This document shows, piece by piece, positions 16,547 to 25,467 of a DNA stretch of 64,000 bases; positions within the stretch are counted from its first letter, which is position 1, and the number at the start of each line of letters is the position of its first letter. Location: assembly GCA_040752835.1 (NCBI GenBank), contig JBFMGG010000006.1:1-64000 (forward strand), read 5' to 3'. A program made the position numbers and the translations under genes. This stretch comes from Campylobacterota bacterium (GTDB lineage Bacteria; Campylobacterota; Campylobacteria; Campylobacterales; Sulfurimonadaceae). The notes under the pieces were generated by a model. The model made no database searches. It saw only the letters and a list, made by a program, of their open reading frames with translations, and was not told the origin of the DNA.

Positions 16547-19363
16547 TTATACCCTATCCAACTCAAGAGCGAGATATTTTCCGGTAAAACTTCCCGTTTT
16601 CTCCCACTCCGCGGCAACCGTTTCAGGCGATCCCTCGGCGACGAGCAACCCGCCGCCGCTTCCCCCTTCAGGCCCCATGTCGATGATCCAGTCGGCGTTT
16701 TTAATCATATCGAGATTGTGTTCGATCACCAGCACCGAATTGCCCAGTTCGACGAAGTTATGCAGCACCTTGGTCAGACGGTTGACGTCGTCGAAATGAA
16801 GCCCCGTCGTGGGTTCGTCGAGGATGTAGAGGGTCGAACCGGTGTCGCGGCGGCTGAGTTCCTTGGCCAGCTTGATCCGTTGCGCTTCCCCTCCCGAGAG
16901 GGTGACGGCGTTCTGCCCCAGCGTGATGTAATCGAGCCCGACGTCGCTGAGGGTCTGCAAAATCGCCTTGATCTTGGGGATCGGGGCGAAAAATTCCAGC
17001 GCTTCGCCGACGCTCATATTCAGGACATCCGAGATCGTTTTCCCCTTGTACTCGACCTGCAGCGTCTGGAGGTTGTAGCGGCTGCCGTGGCACGCATCGC
17101 ATTTGACCATGATGTCGGGAAGGAAGTGCATCTCGATCTTGATCTCCCCTTCCCCCTGGCATTTCTCGCATCGTCCCCCTTTGACGTTGAAGCTAAAACG
17201 CGACGAGGTATAACCGCGGATCTGTGCCTCTTTCGTTTTCGCAAAGAGGTTACGGATCTCGTCCATTACCCCCGTGTAGGTCGCCGGATTCGATCGGGGA
17301 GTCCGCCCGATCGGACTCTGGTCGAGGTAGATCACCTTGTCGAGCTTCTCGAGCCCTTCGACTTCGACACCCGCGATGCGGTTGACCTTGCGGGCATGAT
17401 TGAGAATCTCGCGCGTCACGGGCAGAAGCGTCTGGAGAATCAGCGAACTTTTCCCGCTTCCGCTCACCCCGGTCACGCAGACGAAGTTTTGCAGCGGGAT
17501 CCGGACGTCGAGGTCTTTGATATTATTCAATGAAACGTTTTTGATACTCATCCACGCCTCCTGGGGACGGCGGTAGAAGTACTTGATCTGCTTTCGCCCC
17601 GAGAGGTAGTCGGCGGTGAGCGTACCGGACTTTTTGAGTTCCTCGAGCGTTCCGGCAAATACGACGTTCCCCCCGAATTTCCCGGCCCCGGGTCCGATAT
17701 CGACGATGAAATCGGCGTGCTCGATCGTCTCCTTGTCGTGTTCGACGACGATCACGGTATTCCCTTTTTCCTGCAGCGAGCGCAGGGTCCGGATCAGTTT
17801 GAGGGTATCACGCTCGTGCAGCCCGATGCTGGGTTCGTCCAAAACGTACATGACCCCCGTCAGCCCGCTTCCGATCTGGCTGGCGATCCGGATCCGCTGC
17901 GCTTCGCCGCCGCTGATCGTACGGGCGTCTCGGCTGAGCGAAAGGTACCCCAGCCCCACGTCGTAGAGGAAAAAGAGACGTTCGCGGATTTCGTTCAGAA
18001 TCGGGGCGGCGATCATCGCGTTCTGATCGCTGAGATATTCGAACGTCCGCGGCTCCGCAAACCATTCATACGTCTCTTTGAGCGGCATCGAAATCACCTC
18101 TCCGATCCCTTTTTCGGCAACGCGCACCGCCAGCGACTCGCGTTTGAGACGGTGGGAATTACACACGCTGCAGGGCTTTTCGCTCATGTAGTCGGCAAGG
18201 TCTTTTTCGTCCTTGAAAATGTCGTAGGCGATCCGGACGATTCCCGGCCAGGTCCGCTTGATCGGATGGTCTTGCCATTTGAATTCGACCTCCTCCACGC
18301 TGCCGTGGAGGATCGCTTTTTTCTCGTGTTCCTCAAGGGTGTAAAACGGCACGGTGATGTCGATTTTCCCGGCGGCGCAGAACGCTTTGAGGAACGTGAA
18401 GTAATACCCTTTGTTGAAGCCGTAGACGATCTTCACCGCCCCCTTTTCGATGGGAAGCTCCGAATCGATGATCTTGTCGTAATCGAGCGCGTAGCGGATC
18501 CCAAGACCGTCGCACTCGGGACAGGCCCCTTTGGGAGAGTTGAACGAAAACGACAGCGGTTCGAGAGGGTCGAAACTCACTTTGCAGTCGAAACAGGCGC
18601 TGTGCTCGCTGTAATGGATCAGGGCCTCCCGTAGCCCCATCTCCTCATGGTTCTGCACCTCGATCTCCACCTCGCCGTAACTTTCTTTGAGTGCTTTTTC
18701 AACGTCCTGCGCGATCCGGTCGTGGTTATCGGCGCGCACGACAAGGCGGTCGATGACGACTTTGAGGGTATGTTTTTTCGTCTTGGCGAGGTCGATCTCC
18801 TCATCGAGGCGGACCATGACCCCATCGATCATCGCACGGACGTACCCTTTGTGACGGAGCGATTCGAGGATATCGGCGAACGTCCCCTTCTTCTCCCGCA
18901 CCAGCGGCGCAAGGATGACGATCTTCGAATTTTCGGGAAGTTTCAACACCTGGTCGATGATGTCCTGCGCCGACATTTTCGAGATTTTCTTACCGCACAG
19001 ATGGCAGTGCTGCACCCCTACGCGGGCGTAGAGCAGACGCAGATAGTCGTAGATTTCGGTAATCGTCCCGACCGTCGAACGGGGGTTTTTGGAGGTTGTT
19101 TTCTGATCGATGGCGATGGCGGGGGTGAGCCCTTCGATCTTGTCGACGTCGGGTTTTCCGACACGGTCGAGAAACTGGCGGGCATACGAGGAGAGCGATT
19201 CGATGTAGCGACGCTGTCCCTCGGCGTAGAGGGTGTCGAAAGCGAGCGTCGATTTGCCGCTTCCGCTGATGCCCGTACAGACGACGAGGGCGTTTTTGGG
19301 GATCTCCAGAGAAATATTTTTAAGATTGTGCTCTTTGGCACCGATAATTTTGATCGTATCCAT
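16547..19363 (-). CDS. uvrA: Excinuclease ABC subunit A
   Basis: 938 residues starting MDTIKIIGAKEHNLKNISL at 19363; the frame stays open for 150 more codons upstream, but that stretch is the permease gene in another frame and is not UvrA-like. Two ABC ATPase modules are present: Walker A GISGSGKSTLAFD and GVSGSGKSSLI, each with an LSGGEAQR-type signature (ISGGEAQRIRIA, LSGGEAQRIKLA). Zinc-binding cysteine sets occur at CHLCGKK, at CFDCKVS paired with CPECDG, and at CEKCQG paired with CDACHG. UvrA dimers load UvrB on damaged DNA in nucleotide excision repair. It starts 5 bp after the permease stop, so it is co-transcribed with it. Confidence 0.97.
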   Translation of the reverse strand: MDTIKIIGAKEHNLKNISLEIPKNALVVCTGISGSGKSTLAFDTLYAEGQRRYIESLSSYARQFLDRVGKPDVDKIEGLTPAIAIDQKTTSKNPRSTVGTITEIYDYLRLLYARVGVQHCHLCGKKISKMSAQDIIDQVLKLPENSKIVILAPLVREKKGTFADILESLRHKGYVRAMIDGVMVRLDEEIDLAKTKKHTLKVVIDRLVVRADNHDRIAQDVEKALKESYGEVEIEVQNHEEMGLREALIHYSEHSACFDCKVSFDPLEPLSFSFNSPKGACPECDGLGIRYALDYDKIIDSELPIEKGAVKIVYGFNKGYYFTFLKAFCAAGKIDITVPFYTLEEHEKKAILHGSVEEVEFKWQDHPIKRTWPGIVRIAYDIFKDEKDLADYMSEKPCSVCNSHRLKRESLAVRVAEKGIGEVISMPLKETYEWFAEPRTFEYLSDQNAMIAAPILNEIRERLFFLYDVGLGYLSLSRDARTISGGEAQRIRIASQIGSGLTGVMYVLDEPSIGLHERDTLKLIRTLRSLQEKGNTVIVVEHDKETIEHADFIVDIGPGAGKFGGNVVFAGTLEELKKSGTLTADYLSGRKQIKYFYRRPQEAWMSIKNVSLNNIKDLDVRIPLQNFVCVTGVSGSGKSSLILQTLLPVTREILNHARKVNRIAGVEVEGLEKLDKVIYLDQSPIGRTPRSNPATYTGVMDEIRNLFAKTKEAQIRGYTSSRFSFNVKGGRCEKCQGEGEIKIEMHFLPDIMVKCDACHGSRYNLQTLQVEYKGKTISDVLNMSVGEALEFFAPIPKIKAILQTLSDVGLDYITLGQNAVTLSGGEAQRIKLAKELSRRDTGSTLYILDEPTTGLHFDDVNRLTKVLHNFVELGNSVLVIEHNLDMIKNADWIIDMGPEGGSGGGLLVAEGSPETVAAEWEKTGSFTGKYLALELDRV

Positions 19364-19368
19364 AGACG

Positions 19369-20106
19369 TTACCCCGCAATTAGTTTGTATGCCGTGACGG
19401 CAAAAATAAGAATGTAAAAAACCACCAGGATCTGCTTGTATCGGGCAACCTTGATGCGGTTGAGCAACGCGATGCCCAGGATTATCCCCACCAGCGACGA
19501 AAGGGCCATTACAAGCCCTTCGTAAAAATGGATCAGCCCCAGCCACGCGAGGGCGGCAAACGCCGATACCGACGTAAACATGACGAAAAACAACCCGACT
19601 GCGGAAGCTTTTTTCAGCGGGAAGCCCATAAAACTTACCAGGATCGGGGTCATCAGAATCGATCCGCCGACCCCCAGCATGCCGGAGAAGACCCCCACTC
19701 CGCCCCCTATCAGCGAATAAAGGGGACGGTTGACGATTTCGGGGCGTGTCGGAACGGGAGCCGAAAACGCCAGCCGCGCGAGCGTAAAGGCGACGATCGA
19801 CAGAAAGAGCCATTCCAGAACCGACGCATCCAGAATCTTGACAAGGTAACCGCCCGCCGCTGCACCGACGATCCCGCCGTAGCCGAAATATTTGACCTCC
19901 CCGACCGAATAGGTCTGCCGGCGTTTATGGATCAAAGCGGCCATCAACGACCCCGCCACCATCTGGGTCACCGAGATCCCGATCGCTTCTTTGATCCCGA
20001 ATCCCAGATAAAGCAGGACGGGGACGCTCACCGTCCCGCCCCCGATCCCGAAGAAACCCGACAGGGTCCCTATCCCGATTCCCAATAGTGCCAGTTCCAG
20101 CGTCAT
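19369..20106 (-). CDS. TSUP (TauE/SafE) family membrane permease
   Basis: 245 residues, strongly hydrophobic with seven to eight predicted spans. It shows the internal duplication typical of the family: SGFFGIGGGTVSVPVLL near the N-terminus is echoed by SGMLGVGGSILMTPILV in the second half. Family members move sulfite, sulfoacetate or related organosulfur anions across the inner membrane, and the substrate cannot be told from sequence. In a sulfur-oxidising lineage sulfite export is plausible. It heads the run TSUP-uvrA-HDOD-polA-gdhA, with a TATAAT box on the minus strand at 20145-20140. Confidence 0.88.
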   Translation of the reverse strand: MTLELALLGIGIGTLSGFFGIGGGTVSVPVLLYLGFGIKEAIGISVTQMVAGSLMAALIHKRRQTYSVGEVKYFGYGGIVGAAAGGYLVKILDASVLEWLFLSIVAFTLARLAFSAPVPTRPEIVNRPLYSLIGGGVGVFSGMLGVGGSILMTPILVSFMGFPLKKASAVGLFFVMFTSVSAFAALAWLGLIHFYEGLVMALSSLVGIILGIALLNRIKVARYKQILVVFYILIFAVTAYKLIAG

Positions 20107-20139
20107 ATCATTGCTTTGTATTGATTTTCCGGTCGCGCG

Positions 20140-20199
20140 ATTATACCCCTTTGTCGCTTCAGGGAAACCTTTTCGAATCGGTTTGTTTTACGCTATAAT
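20140..20199. promoter_or_regulatory. Divergent promoters for the TSUP-uvrA run and the cheX-fliN-fliO run
   Basis: A minus-strand TATAAT (20145-20140) faces the permease gene, and a plus-strand TATAAT (20194-20199) sits 35 bp before the CheX-like ATG. Clear -35 boxes are lacking on both, as is common in Campylobacterota. No sigma-54 GG-N10-GC element was noticed. Confidence 0.6.
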
Positions 20200-20234
20200 G
20201 ATTTCTGATACTTTAGAATAAGAAACGAGGGATT

Positions 20235-20654
20235 ATGTTACCGATCATCGTCGAAGCCGCAGCCAATTTTTGCCTTCATCAGATACGCCTTCCCTACGAG
20301 ATTTCCGAATTGCCCCCCAAAAAGAGAACACTTTTTGCTTTTATCGATATCGAATCGAACGGCAGTACGCACAGGGCCTATATCGGTTGCGATCCGACCC
20401 TGATCCAGACCATCGCCGAGATTTTTCTCGGAGAAGACGAAAGCGATGAGCAGACCCTGACCGATATGCTCCTCGAGACGGCGAACATGATCGTCGGCAG
20501 TGCCAAAGTACTCGCCGCCGAAGCATACGACACCTCGATGATGATCGCAACCCCGTTTTTCGTTTCCGAGGAACTCTCGCAGATCCGGCCCGACGCGCTG
20601 CAATGCATCGGGATTAACGACGGCGAACTGACGATAGCGTTGAAAAGGCTCTAA
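20235..20654 (+). CDS. CheX-like chemotaxis phosphatase domain protein
   Basis: 139 residues forming one CheC/CheX-type domain. The key helix reads LLETANMIVGSAK, giving the E-x-x-N pair used by CheX/CheC/FliY phosphatases to strip phosphate from CheY-P. Only one such helix is obvious, as in CheX. It lies 2 bp before fliN, and an AGGGA site precedes its ATG. The pairing with FliN suggests it acts at the flagellar switch, removing CheY-P where it binds, as FliY does when the two domains are fused. Phosphatase activity is inferred from the motif. Confidence 0.75.
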   Translation: MLPIIVEAAANFCLHQIRLPYEISELPPKKRTLFAFIDIESNGSTHRAYIGCDPTLIQTIAEIFLGEDESDEQTLTDMLLETANMIVGSAKVLAAEAYDTSMMIATPFFVSEELSQIRPDALQCIGINDGELTIALKRL

Positions 20655-20656
20655 AG

Positions 20657-21010
20657 ATGGATGAAACACAAACACCCGAAACCGAAATCCCCCTCCACCA
20701 CGAGGCCGAGCACGTCGATCTCGAAAAAGAGCTCGAATGGATGGACTACGAAGGGCTGCTTGACATGGAAGTCGAGTTTGTCGCCGACCTGGGACAGACG
20801 ACCCTTACGCTGGGGGAGATCCTGAGACTCAAAAAAGGGGACCCTATCGATCTGGGAAAACCGGCGGGGGAAAGCGTAGAAGCCTACGTCAATCGCCGCA
20901 TCATCGGCAAAGGGGAAGTCATGGTCTATGAAAAAAACCTTGCCATCCGTATCAACGAGGTACTCGACTCGAGCGCCGTACTCTACTATCTTTCAAAAGA
21001 GAGACTATGA
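20657..21010 (+). CDS. fliN: Flagellar motor switch protein FliN
   Basis: 117 residues. The C-terminal half is a SpoA/FliN domain: LLDMEVEFVADLGQTTLTL, then GEILRLKKGDPIDLGKPAGE, then the VNRRIIGKGEVMVYEKNLAIRI beta segment. An acidic N-terminal tail of about 35 residues precedes it. FliN forms the lower C-ring, where it helps set rotation direction and receives export cargo through FliH. It sits between the CheX-like gene and the FliO-like gene, overlapping the latter by 4 bp (ATGA). Confidence 0.95.
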   Translation: MDETQTPETEIPLHHEAEHVDLEKELEWMDYEGLLDMEVEFVADLGQTTLTLGEILRLKKGDPIDLGKPAGESVEAYVNRRIIGKGEVMVYEKNLAIRINEVLDSSAVLYYLSKERL

Positions 21011-21915
21011 AATATCTGATCGCCCTGTTTATCCTCACCCCGATGCTCTGGGGAGCCAAAGTCCTCAGCTATAACGTTTACGATCGTAACGACCGTGTCG
21101 ACGTCATGCTCACCTTCGATACCCCCTACGAAGGGGTCCTGCGCCAGAACCGCCAGGGCGACACGATCGTCGTAAAGCTCGAAGAAGCGTTTATCGAAGC
21201 TTCCAAAACCAAAGACGTCAATTCGGCCTATCTGAACAAACTCACCATCGCACCGCAGGGAGAACACCTCGAGATCATCGCCAAAGTCTCTCCCGACGTC
21301 ACGATGCAGGCGTCGAAAACTTCCGATTCGTACGGCCTCCGCCTGCGCTTTATGAGTGCCGCGGGGATTGCAAGTTCCACCGCTCCCTCTCCGGTTGACG
21401 AAACGGCTCTTACCGGCCTTCCGACGAAAAAAAGCAATGAGTTCGAGCAAAGCTATTACGTCGTCATCGCGATCCTCGTCATCGGGATCGGGATCCTGCT
21501 GTGGCTGAAGCAAAGCATCGCCAAACGGACCGGTGTGATCCAGCCGCAACAGCCCAAAACACCTTGGCTTTTCAACAAACCCGCCGCCGAAGTACAATCC
21601 GTATCGGCACCGGCTATGCCGATTTCCCCCATCAAAGCGGGAGAGAGCGGAGGGATACACATCCGTTTCCAAAAAAGTCTCGACGCGATCAACAGCGTCG
21701 CGATGCTCGACTACGGTACCCAAAGCTATCTCGTCCTGATCGGGACGAATACCGTACTGCTGGACAAATTCCAGGACAACATTCCCGTCACCCAAAACGA
21801 ATTCGAATCGCTCCTGCAATCCAAACACCGTGAACTCGACGGTTTCTTTCAGCTCGGTTCGGCGGCCGACGAACCCTTTGACGCTTACAAGGAAAAAGCG
21901 TCGGGAGTTTATTAA
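21007..21915 (+). CDS. fliO: FliO-like flagellar export component with N-terminal periplasmic domain
   Basis: 302 residues. A signal peptide (MKYLIALFILTPMLWGA) leads a beta-rich periplasmic region (about 18-120), then one membrane span (YYVVIAILVIGIGILLWL) and a cytoplasmic part with a FliO-type beta core (SVAMLDYGTQSYLVLIGTNTVLLD). Epsilonproteobacterial FliO proteins have this extended layout; HP0583 of Helicobacter pylori, next to fliN, was described as FliO. FliO helps assemble the FliP ring of the flagellar export gate. Its ATG overlaps the fliN stop. The assignment rests on topology, the core motif and gene order, not on an alignment. Confidence 0.72.
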   Translation: MKYLIALFILTPMLWGAKVLSYNVYDRNDRVDVMLTFDTPYEGVLRQNRQGDTIVVKLEEAFIEASKTKDVNSAYLNKLTIAPQGEHLEIIAKVSPDVTMQASKTSDSYGLRLRFMSAAGIASSTAPSPVDETALTGLPTKKSNEFEQSYYVVIAILVIGIGILLWLKQSIAKRTGVIQPQQPKTPWLFNKPAAEVQSVSAPAMPISPIKAGESGGIHIRFQKSLDAINSVAMLDYGTQSYLVLIGTNTVLLDKFQDNIPVTQNEFESLLQSKHRELDGFFQLGSAADEPFDAYKEKASGVY

Positions 21916-21992
21916 AAGCTCCCCTCTCCTTCCGGTCTTTGGGACCTCTTAATAATCCCGCCTCCCTTTATCTCACCCTATGCCCGTCCGCT

Positions 21993-22982
21993 TCAGCACT
22001 CGCACGCAAGATCCGATGCACTGAACCCTTCGGAAATCTGGCGGTGGGTAAGGAAGAATTCGTCGACGACTTCCCGGAAATGGACGGGATCGTCGATCCG
22101 GTTGACAAGGTCGCGCATCGCCGAAGCCCCTTCGTATCCTTTGGAATAGGTATGGACGTGCTTGCGGAACGTTACGACGCCGCGCGGTCCGTAAAAACGG
22201 ACCATACCGTCAAGATGTTCCATAATGATTGCGTGTTTGATCAGGGGATCGACGGTGGCCGATCCCGTTTTGAGCTGGTGGAAAATCCACGGCGCACCTA
22301 CCGCGCCGCGTCCGATCATTACCCCGTCGGCCCCGGTGTGTTCCAGCACCCACTGGGCTTTCTCGTACGAATCGATATCGCCGTTGGCAATGACGGGGAT
22401 ATTCACGGCCTGTTTAATCTCGGCGATCGCGTCGTAGTCGACCGGAGCTTTGAATTTTCCCGCACGCGTACGGCCGTGTACGGCGAGAAAATCGGCGCCG
22501 CAATCCTCGACGATTTTGGCGATTTCAAGGTGGTTTTTCGACTCGAATCCCAGGCGGATTTTGACGCTGAGGGTCGATTTGTTCGACGTTTCCTTGATCG
22601 TACGGATGATGCGGGCCATTTTAGGGAGGTCTTTTAGCAGTGAACTTCCCGAACCGTGGCTGACGATCTTGGGAACGGGACAGCCGCAGTTAAGGTCGAT
22701 GATGTCGATCTCTTCTTGCGCGTTAAGGACCTCTACCGCGCGACGTACGACCTCTTCGTCCGCCCCAGCGATCTGGACCGAGTAGGGGTCTTCATTCGGG
22801 CTGCGTTCGAGCATTTTGATCGTCTTTTGCGAACCGTACGCCAAAGCGTTGGAGCTGATCATTTCACTGACGGTGAGGTCGGCGCCGAATTTTTTGACGA
22901 CGTTGCGAAACGGAAGGTCAGTGTATCCCGCGAGCGGTGCAAGAGCGTAGACGGGGCTTGAAAAATCGAGTTTGGGAGTCAT
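21993..22982 (-). CDS. dusB: tRNA-dihydrouridine synthase, DusB type
   Basis: 329 residues, a flavin-dependent TIM barrel. It shows VYALAPLAGYTDLPFR, the substrate loop SEMISSNAL, the catalytic cysteine region DLNCGCPVPKIVSHGSGSSLL, the HGRTRAGKF phosphate site and VIANGDIDSYEKA. It reduces specific uridines of tRNA to dihydrouridine using NADPH. It ends the long minus-strand run and converges with the FliO-like gene, with no obvious terminator in the 77 bp between them. Two inverted repeats lie in its leader. Confidence 0.93.
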   Translation of the reverse strand: MTPKLDFSSPVYALAPLAGYTDLPFRNVVKKFGADLTVSEMISSNALAYGSQKTIKMLERSPNEDPYSVQIAGADEEVVRRAVEVLNAQEEIDIIDLNCGCPVPKIVSHGSGSSLLKDLPKMARIIRTIKETSNKSTLSVKIRLGFESKNHLEIAKIVEDCGADFLAVHGRTRAGKFKAPVDYDAIAEIKQAVNIPVIANGDIDSYEKAQWVLEHTGADGVMIGRGAVGAPWIFHQLKTGSATVDPLIKHAIIMEHLDGMVRFYGPRGVVTFRKHVHTYSKGYEGASAMRDLVNRIDDPVHFREVVDEFFLTHRQISEGFSASDLACEC

Positions 22983-22985
22983 GAT

Positions 22986-23024
22986 GTTTTACCTGTAAAA
23001 CGGTTATTTCGCCCGGAGGGCGAA
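22986..23024 (-). promoter_or_regulatory. Two inverted repeats in the dusB leader
   Basis: GTTTTAC-CT-GTAAAAC (22986-23001) ends 3 bp before the dusB ATG and covers its ribosome site (ACAGGT). TTCGCCC-GGA-GGGCGAA (23008-23024) lies just upstream. On the mRNA the first hairpin could mask the start, and the second could partly terminate the upstream transcript. Confidence 0.5.
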
Positions 23025-23050
23025 GTGTCAGAGCCGTTTGGCTGCCGTGA

Positions 23051-24076
23051 TTAATGGCAGCTCCGGCGAAGGAAGATGGCGATGTCGTAATGTTTGTTCG
23101 CTTTTTTGAGGTCGCGGTACGCTTTGAAGATCTGGTACTCGTCGTGCGACGTGTTGTTGAGGATCTCGTTGGCGGTATCGTTCATCTGCAGATCGTAAAG
23201 GGTGTACAGGTACCCTTCCATCGCATCGTCGTTGTTCTCGCTGAGCATTTCAAAAAGGCGGATGCGCTGCTCGGGGAGCATGTTTTTAGCCATGGATTCA
23301 GAGAGGTCCAGCCAGTCCGCACCCTGCAGTTTCAGGGTGCCGAACAAACCGATCAGTTCCTCATTCGAAATCTCGATGCCGTTTTCCGCCGCATTGACCC
23401 GCTGCACGAACGTGAGCAAAGAGGCTTTCGTGAAGAAACGTTTGAACTTCAGGATCGAGCCGGCAGAGGCTTTTTTAACGTACTCCTCGAATGCTTTGGC
23501 GCAAACGATGTCGCCGTAGCTCTCAGGACGTGAAAGCACCGCATCCGCATCGATTTCTCCCCGTTCCAGCCGGTTAAGGTTGTTCTGGATTACGATTGAC
23601 GCCGTTGAGGGAAGGTGGAACTTTTTGATGTCCACTTTTTTCTTCTCTTTGACGTCGCGCATCAGTTCAAGCGCTTCGTCGATTTTTTCGTTTCCGATCG
23701 AACGGAGGGTTTCGAAAGGGAGAATGAGGCTGTTGTCGATCAGTTTCCCCATCAGTTTGTAGGCATCGCTTTTATAGACGTAATTGCGTTCTCCCGTTCC
23801 CAGCAGGGAATCGCGCAGTGCGTCCATCATCTTTTCGTGATCTTTGCCCAGGCGGCGGAGCTTGTAATTGCCGACCAGCGCGTATACGCCCATGTGCAGG
23901 AGACTGGCGAAATACATGATCACCAGAGGAACGACGACCCAAAAGGCGATCGGGAGGTTCGGGAAGTGCATTCCCAGCAGATCGAAAGATACGGCGCCGT
24001 TGTTGATGCTGTACGTCGCGGCCGCAACCAGCAGCATCAGCAGCAGCGATGCCAGGGTGTAACGTTTAAGCTGCAT
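23051..24076 (-). CDS. Conserved membrane-anchored protein of unknown function
   Basis: 341 residues. Two N-terminal membrane spans (about 8-24 and 41-65) flank a short loop; the remaining 270 residues are charged, helical and cytosolic, ending RRSCH. The first segment (LLLMLLVAAATYSINNGAVSFDLLGM) resembles a LapA-type hairpin. From memory, C. jejuni has a membrane protein gene at the same place between dusB and the dksA-like gene, so it looks like a conserved Campylobacterota protein. No catalytic motif is visible. It lies 14 bp after the dksA-like gene. Confidence 0.8.
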   Translation of the reverse strand: MQLKRYTLASLLLMLLVAAATYSINNGAVSFDLLGMHFPNLPIAFWVVVPLVIMYFASLLHMGVYALVGNYKLRRLGKDHEKMMDALRDSLLGTGERNYVYKSDAYKLMGKLIDNSLILPFETLRSIGNEKIDEALELMRDVKEKKKVDIKKFHLPSTASIVIQNNLNRLERGEIDADAVLSRPESYGDIVCAKAFEEYVKKASAGSILKFKRFFTKASLLTFVQRVNAAENGIEISNEELIGLFGTLKLQGADWLDLSESMAKNMLPEQRIRLFEMLSENNDDAMEGYLYTLYDLQMNDTANEILNNTSHDEYQIFKAYRDLKKANKHYDIAIFLRRSCH

Positions 24077-24090
24077 TCTCTACCTCGCTT

Positions 24091-24444
24091 TTAGTGTTTG
24101 TTTTTTTCAACGATCGGGCGGCACACAATGCAGTATTTGGCGTGCGGTTTCACTTTCAGGCGCTGGAAGCCGATGTCGTCTTCGCACATTTCACAAATAC
24201 CGTATTGTTTGGATTTGATTTTGGCCAAAGCGGCTTCAATTTCCTGCAACTCCTGCATCTGCTGGGCACCGATGGCATTTTCAACCATGTTGTCGTTGCT
24301 GACGGACGCATAATCACCTTCGTCGTTGAGCTCAAGCTCGCGCAGTTGATTCATTTCGCTTTCAACGCCGGTGATGTTTTTGATAATCTGGGCCTTCCGG
24401 GTCAGCAATATTTCCTCGAAATAATGCAACTCATGGTCTCTCAT
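24091..24444 (-). CDS. dksA: DksA/TraR-family zinc-finger regulator
   Basis: 117 residues: an N-terminal helical coiled-coil region (about 1-80) and a C4 zinc finger, CEMC then 17 residues then CIVC. DksA binds the secondary channel of RNA polymerase and works with ppGpp to switch stable-RNA and amino acid promoters. A TTG one codon upstream is also open, but the ATG at 24444 has a GAGGAG site at good spacing. It lies 9 bp after rlmH in a translation and growth-control run. The tip residues typical of E. coli DksA are not clearly conserved, so it may be a DksA-like variant. Confidence 0.85.
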   Translation of the reverse strand: MRDHELHYFEEILLTRKAQIIKNITGVESEMNQLRELELNDEGDYASVSNDNMVENAIGAQQMQELQEIEAALAKIKSKQYGICEMCEDDIGFQRLKVKPHAKYCIVCRPIVEKNKH

Positions 24445-24453
24445 CAATGCTCC

Positions 24454-24912
24454 TCATTTGTGATACGGATGGTTTGCAGCCAATGCATAGGCACGGTAGA
24501 TCTGCTCGAGCAAGACCGCCTTGGCGATTTTGTGGCTCATCGTCAGATCCGACAGGCTGATCGCACTGTCGCACCGCTCCACAAAGCTTTTTTCAAAGCC
24601 GTATGCGCCGCCTATAAAAAATTGCAAGGCGATTTTATCACTTATAAGCTTACTAAATGCAAAACTGTCCAGTTTTTTCCCCTCCGGATGCAGCGCGATC
24701 GAATAGCTTTTCCCCAGCATCGGCGCAAGGAGTTTCGTATACGCTCCCTGCGATGCCTCAGCGCTGATGGTATGCGCCTTGGCGATCTCTTTGGGAAAGA
24801 GTTCGATGTCCTCGATTTTGGCGAATCGGGAGATCATTTTCATCTGTTCCTGGTAAAGGGGATCGTAGAGCGAACGCTCCTTTTTTGCGATGGAGATGAC
24901 GGATATGTTCAC
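24454..24912 (-). CDS. rlmH: 23S rRNA (pseudouridine1915-N3)-methyltransferase RlmH
   Basis: 152 residues, the normal size of this SPOUT methyltransferase. The C-terminal knot is clear: [42 protein letters not shown]. It methylates pseudouridine 1915 in helix 69 of the large subunit. The start is a GTG overlapping the thiE stop (GTGA), so translation is likely coupled. Confidence 0.95.
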   Translation of the reverse strand: MNISVISIAKKERSLYDPLYQEQMKMISRFAKIEDIELFPKEIAKAHTISAEASQGAYTKLLAPMLGKSYSIALHPEGKKLDSFAFSKLISDKIALQFFIGGAYGFEKSFVERCDSAISLSDLTMSHKIAKAVLLEQIYRAYALAANHPYHK

Positions 24913-25466
24913 AGGATGCCGCTTCCCATCACGTGGTACGTGACGTTTTGAAACCGGTCATCCAGCCGTACCCCGCCGATCGCCGCTACCGGATGGCGCG
25001 AGAGTGCGGCGATGGCGTCGAGGCGTTCTCCCAATACTTTCGCGTCGGATTTGGTGGCGGTGGCACGGTAGGCGCCCAGCCCGACGTAATTGAGTTCGAG
25101 GGTGTTCGCCACCGCGATCTCGCGTTCGTTATGCGTCGAAAGGCCGACGATCTTGTCCGTTCCGATTGAGAGTCTGAGGATTTTGAGCGCTTTGAGCGGG
25201 TCAGGGTCGATGGCATAGAGGTCTTCTTGCCCGATGTGGACGCCGTCGCAAAACGGGGCGAGTTCGTAGTGGTCGTTGACGATCAGAAAGCCGTCCCACA
25301 ACCGCCGCAGAACGATCAGGTCCGCTTTGATCGCGGCGATGTCGGCATGTTTATTCCGATACTGGATCACTTCGGCCCCCAGTGCGTTCGCACGGTTCAC
25401 GAAAGCGTTGATATCCGCCCCTTTGACCTTGAGATTGTCGGCGTCGCAGAGTGCGTAAAGGCGCAT
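24909..25466 (-). CDS. thiE: Thiamine-phosphate synthase-like protein
   Basis: 185 residues, somewhat short of the 205-215 usual for ThiE. The barrel motifs are present in order: [49 protein letters not shown] (phosphate loop) and PVAAIGGV. ThiE joins the hydroxymethylpyrimidine and thiazole phosphates to give thiamine phosphate. The close relative TenI is a thiazole tautomerase without synthase activity; the retained pyrimidine and phosphate loops favour ThiE. It starts 1 bp after accD. Confidence 0.82.
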   Translation of the reverse strand: MRLYALCDADNLKVKGADINAFVNRANALGAEVIQYRNKHADIAAIKADLIVLRRLWDGFLIVNDHYELAPFCDGVHIGQEDLYAIDPDPLKALKILRLSIGTDKIVGLSTHNEREIAVANTLELNYVGLGAYRATATKSDAKVLGERLDAIAALSRHPVAAIGGVRLDDRFQNVTYHVMGSGIL

Positions 25467-25467
25467 A

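Noticed and set aside
19364-19813. 150-codon N-terminal extension of UvrA
   Set aside because: The extension is an out-of-frame reading of the TSUP gene; UvrA homology starts at the ATG at 19363.
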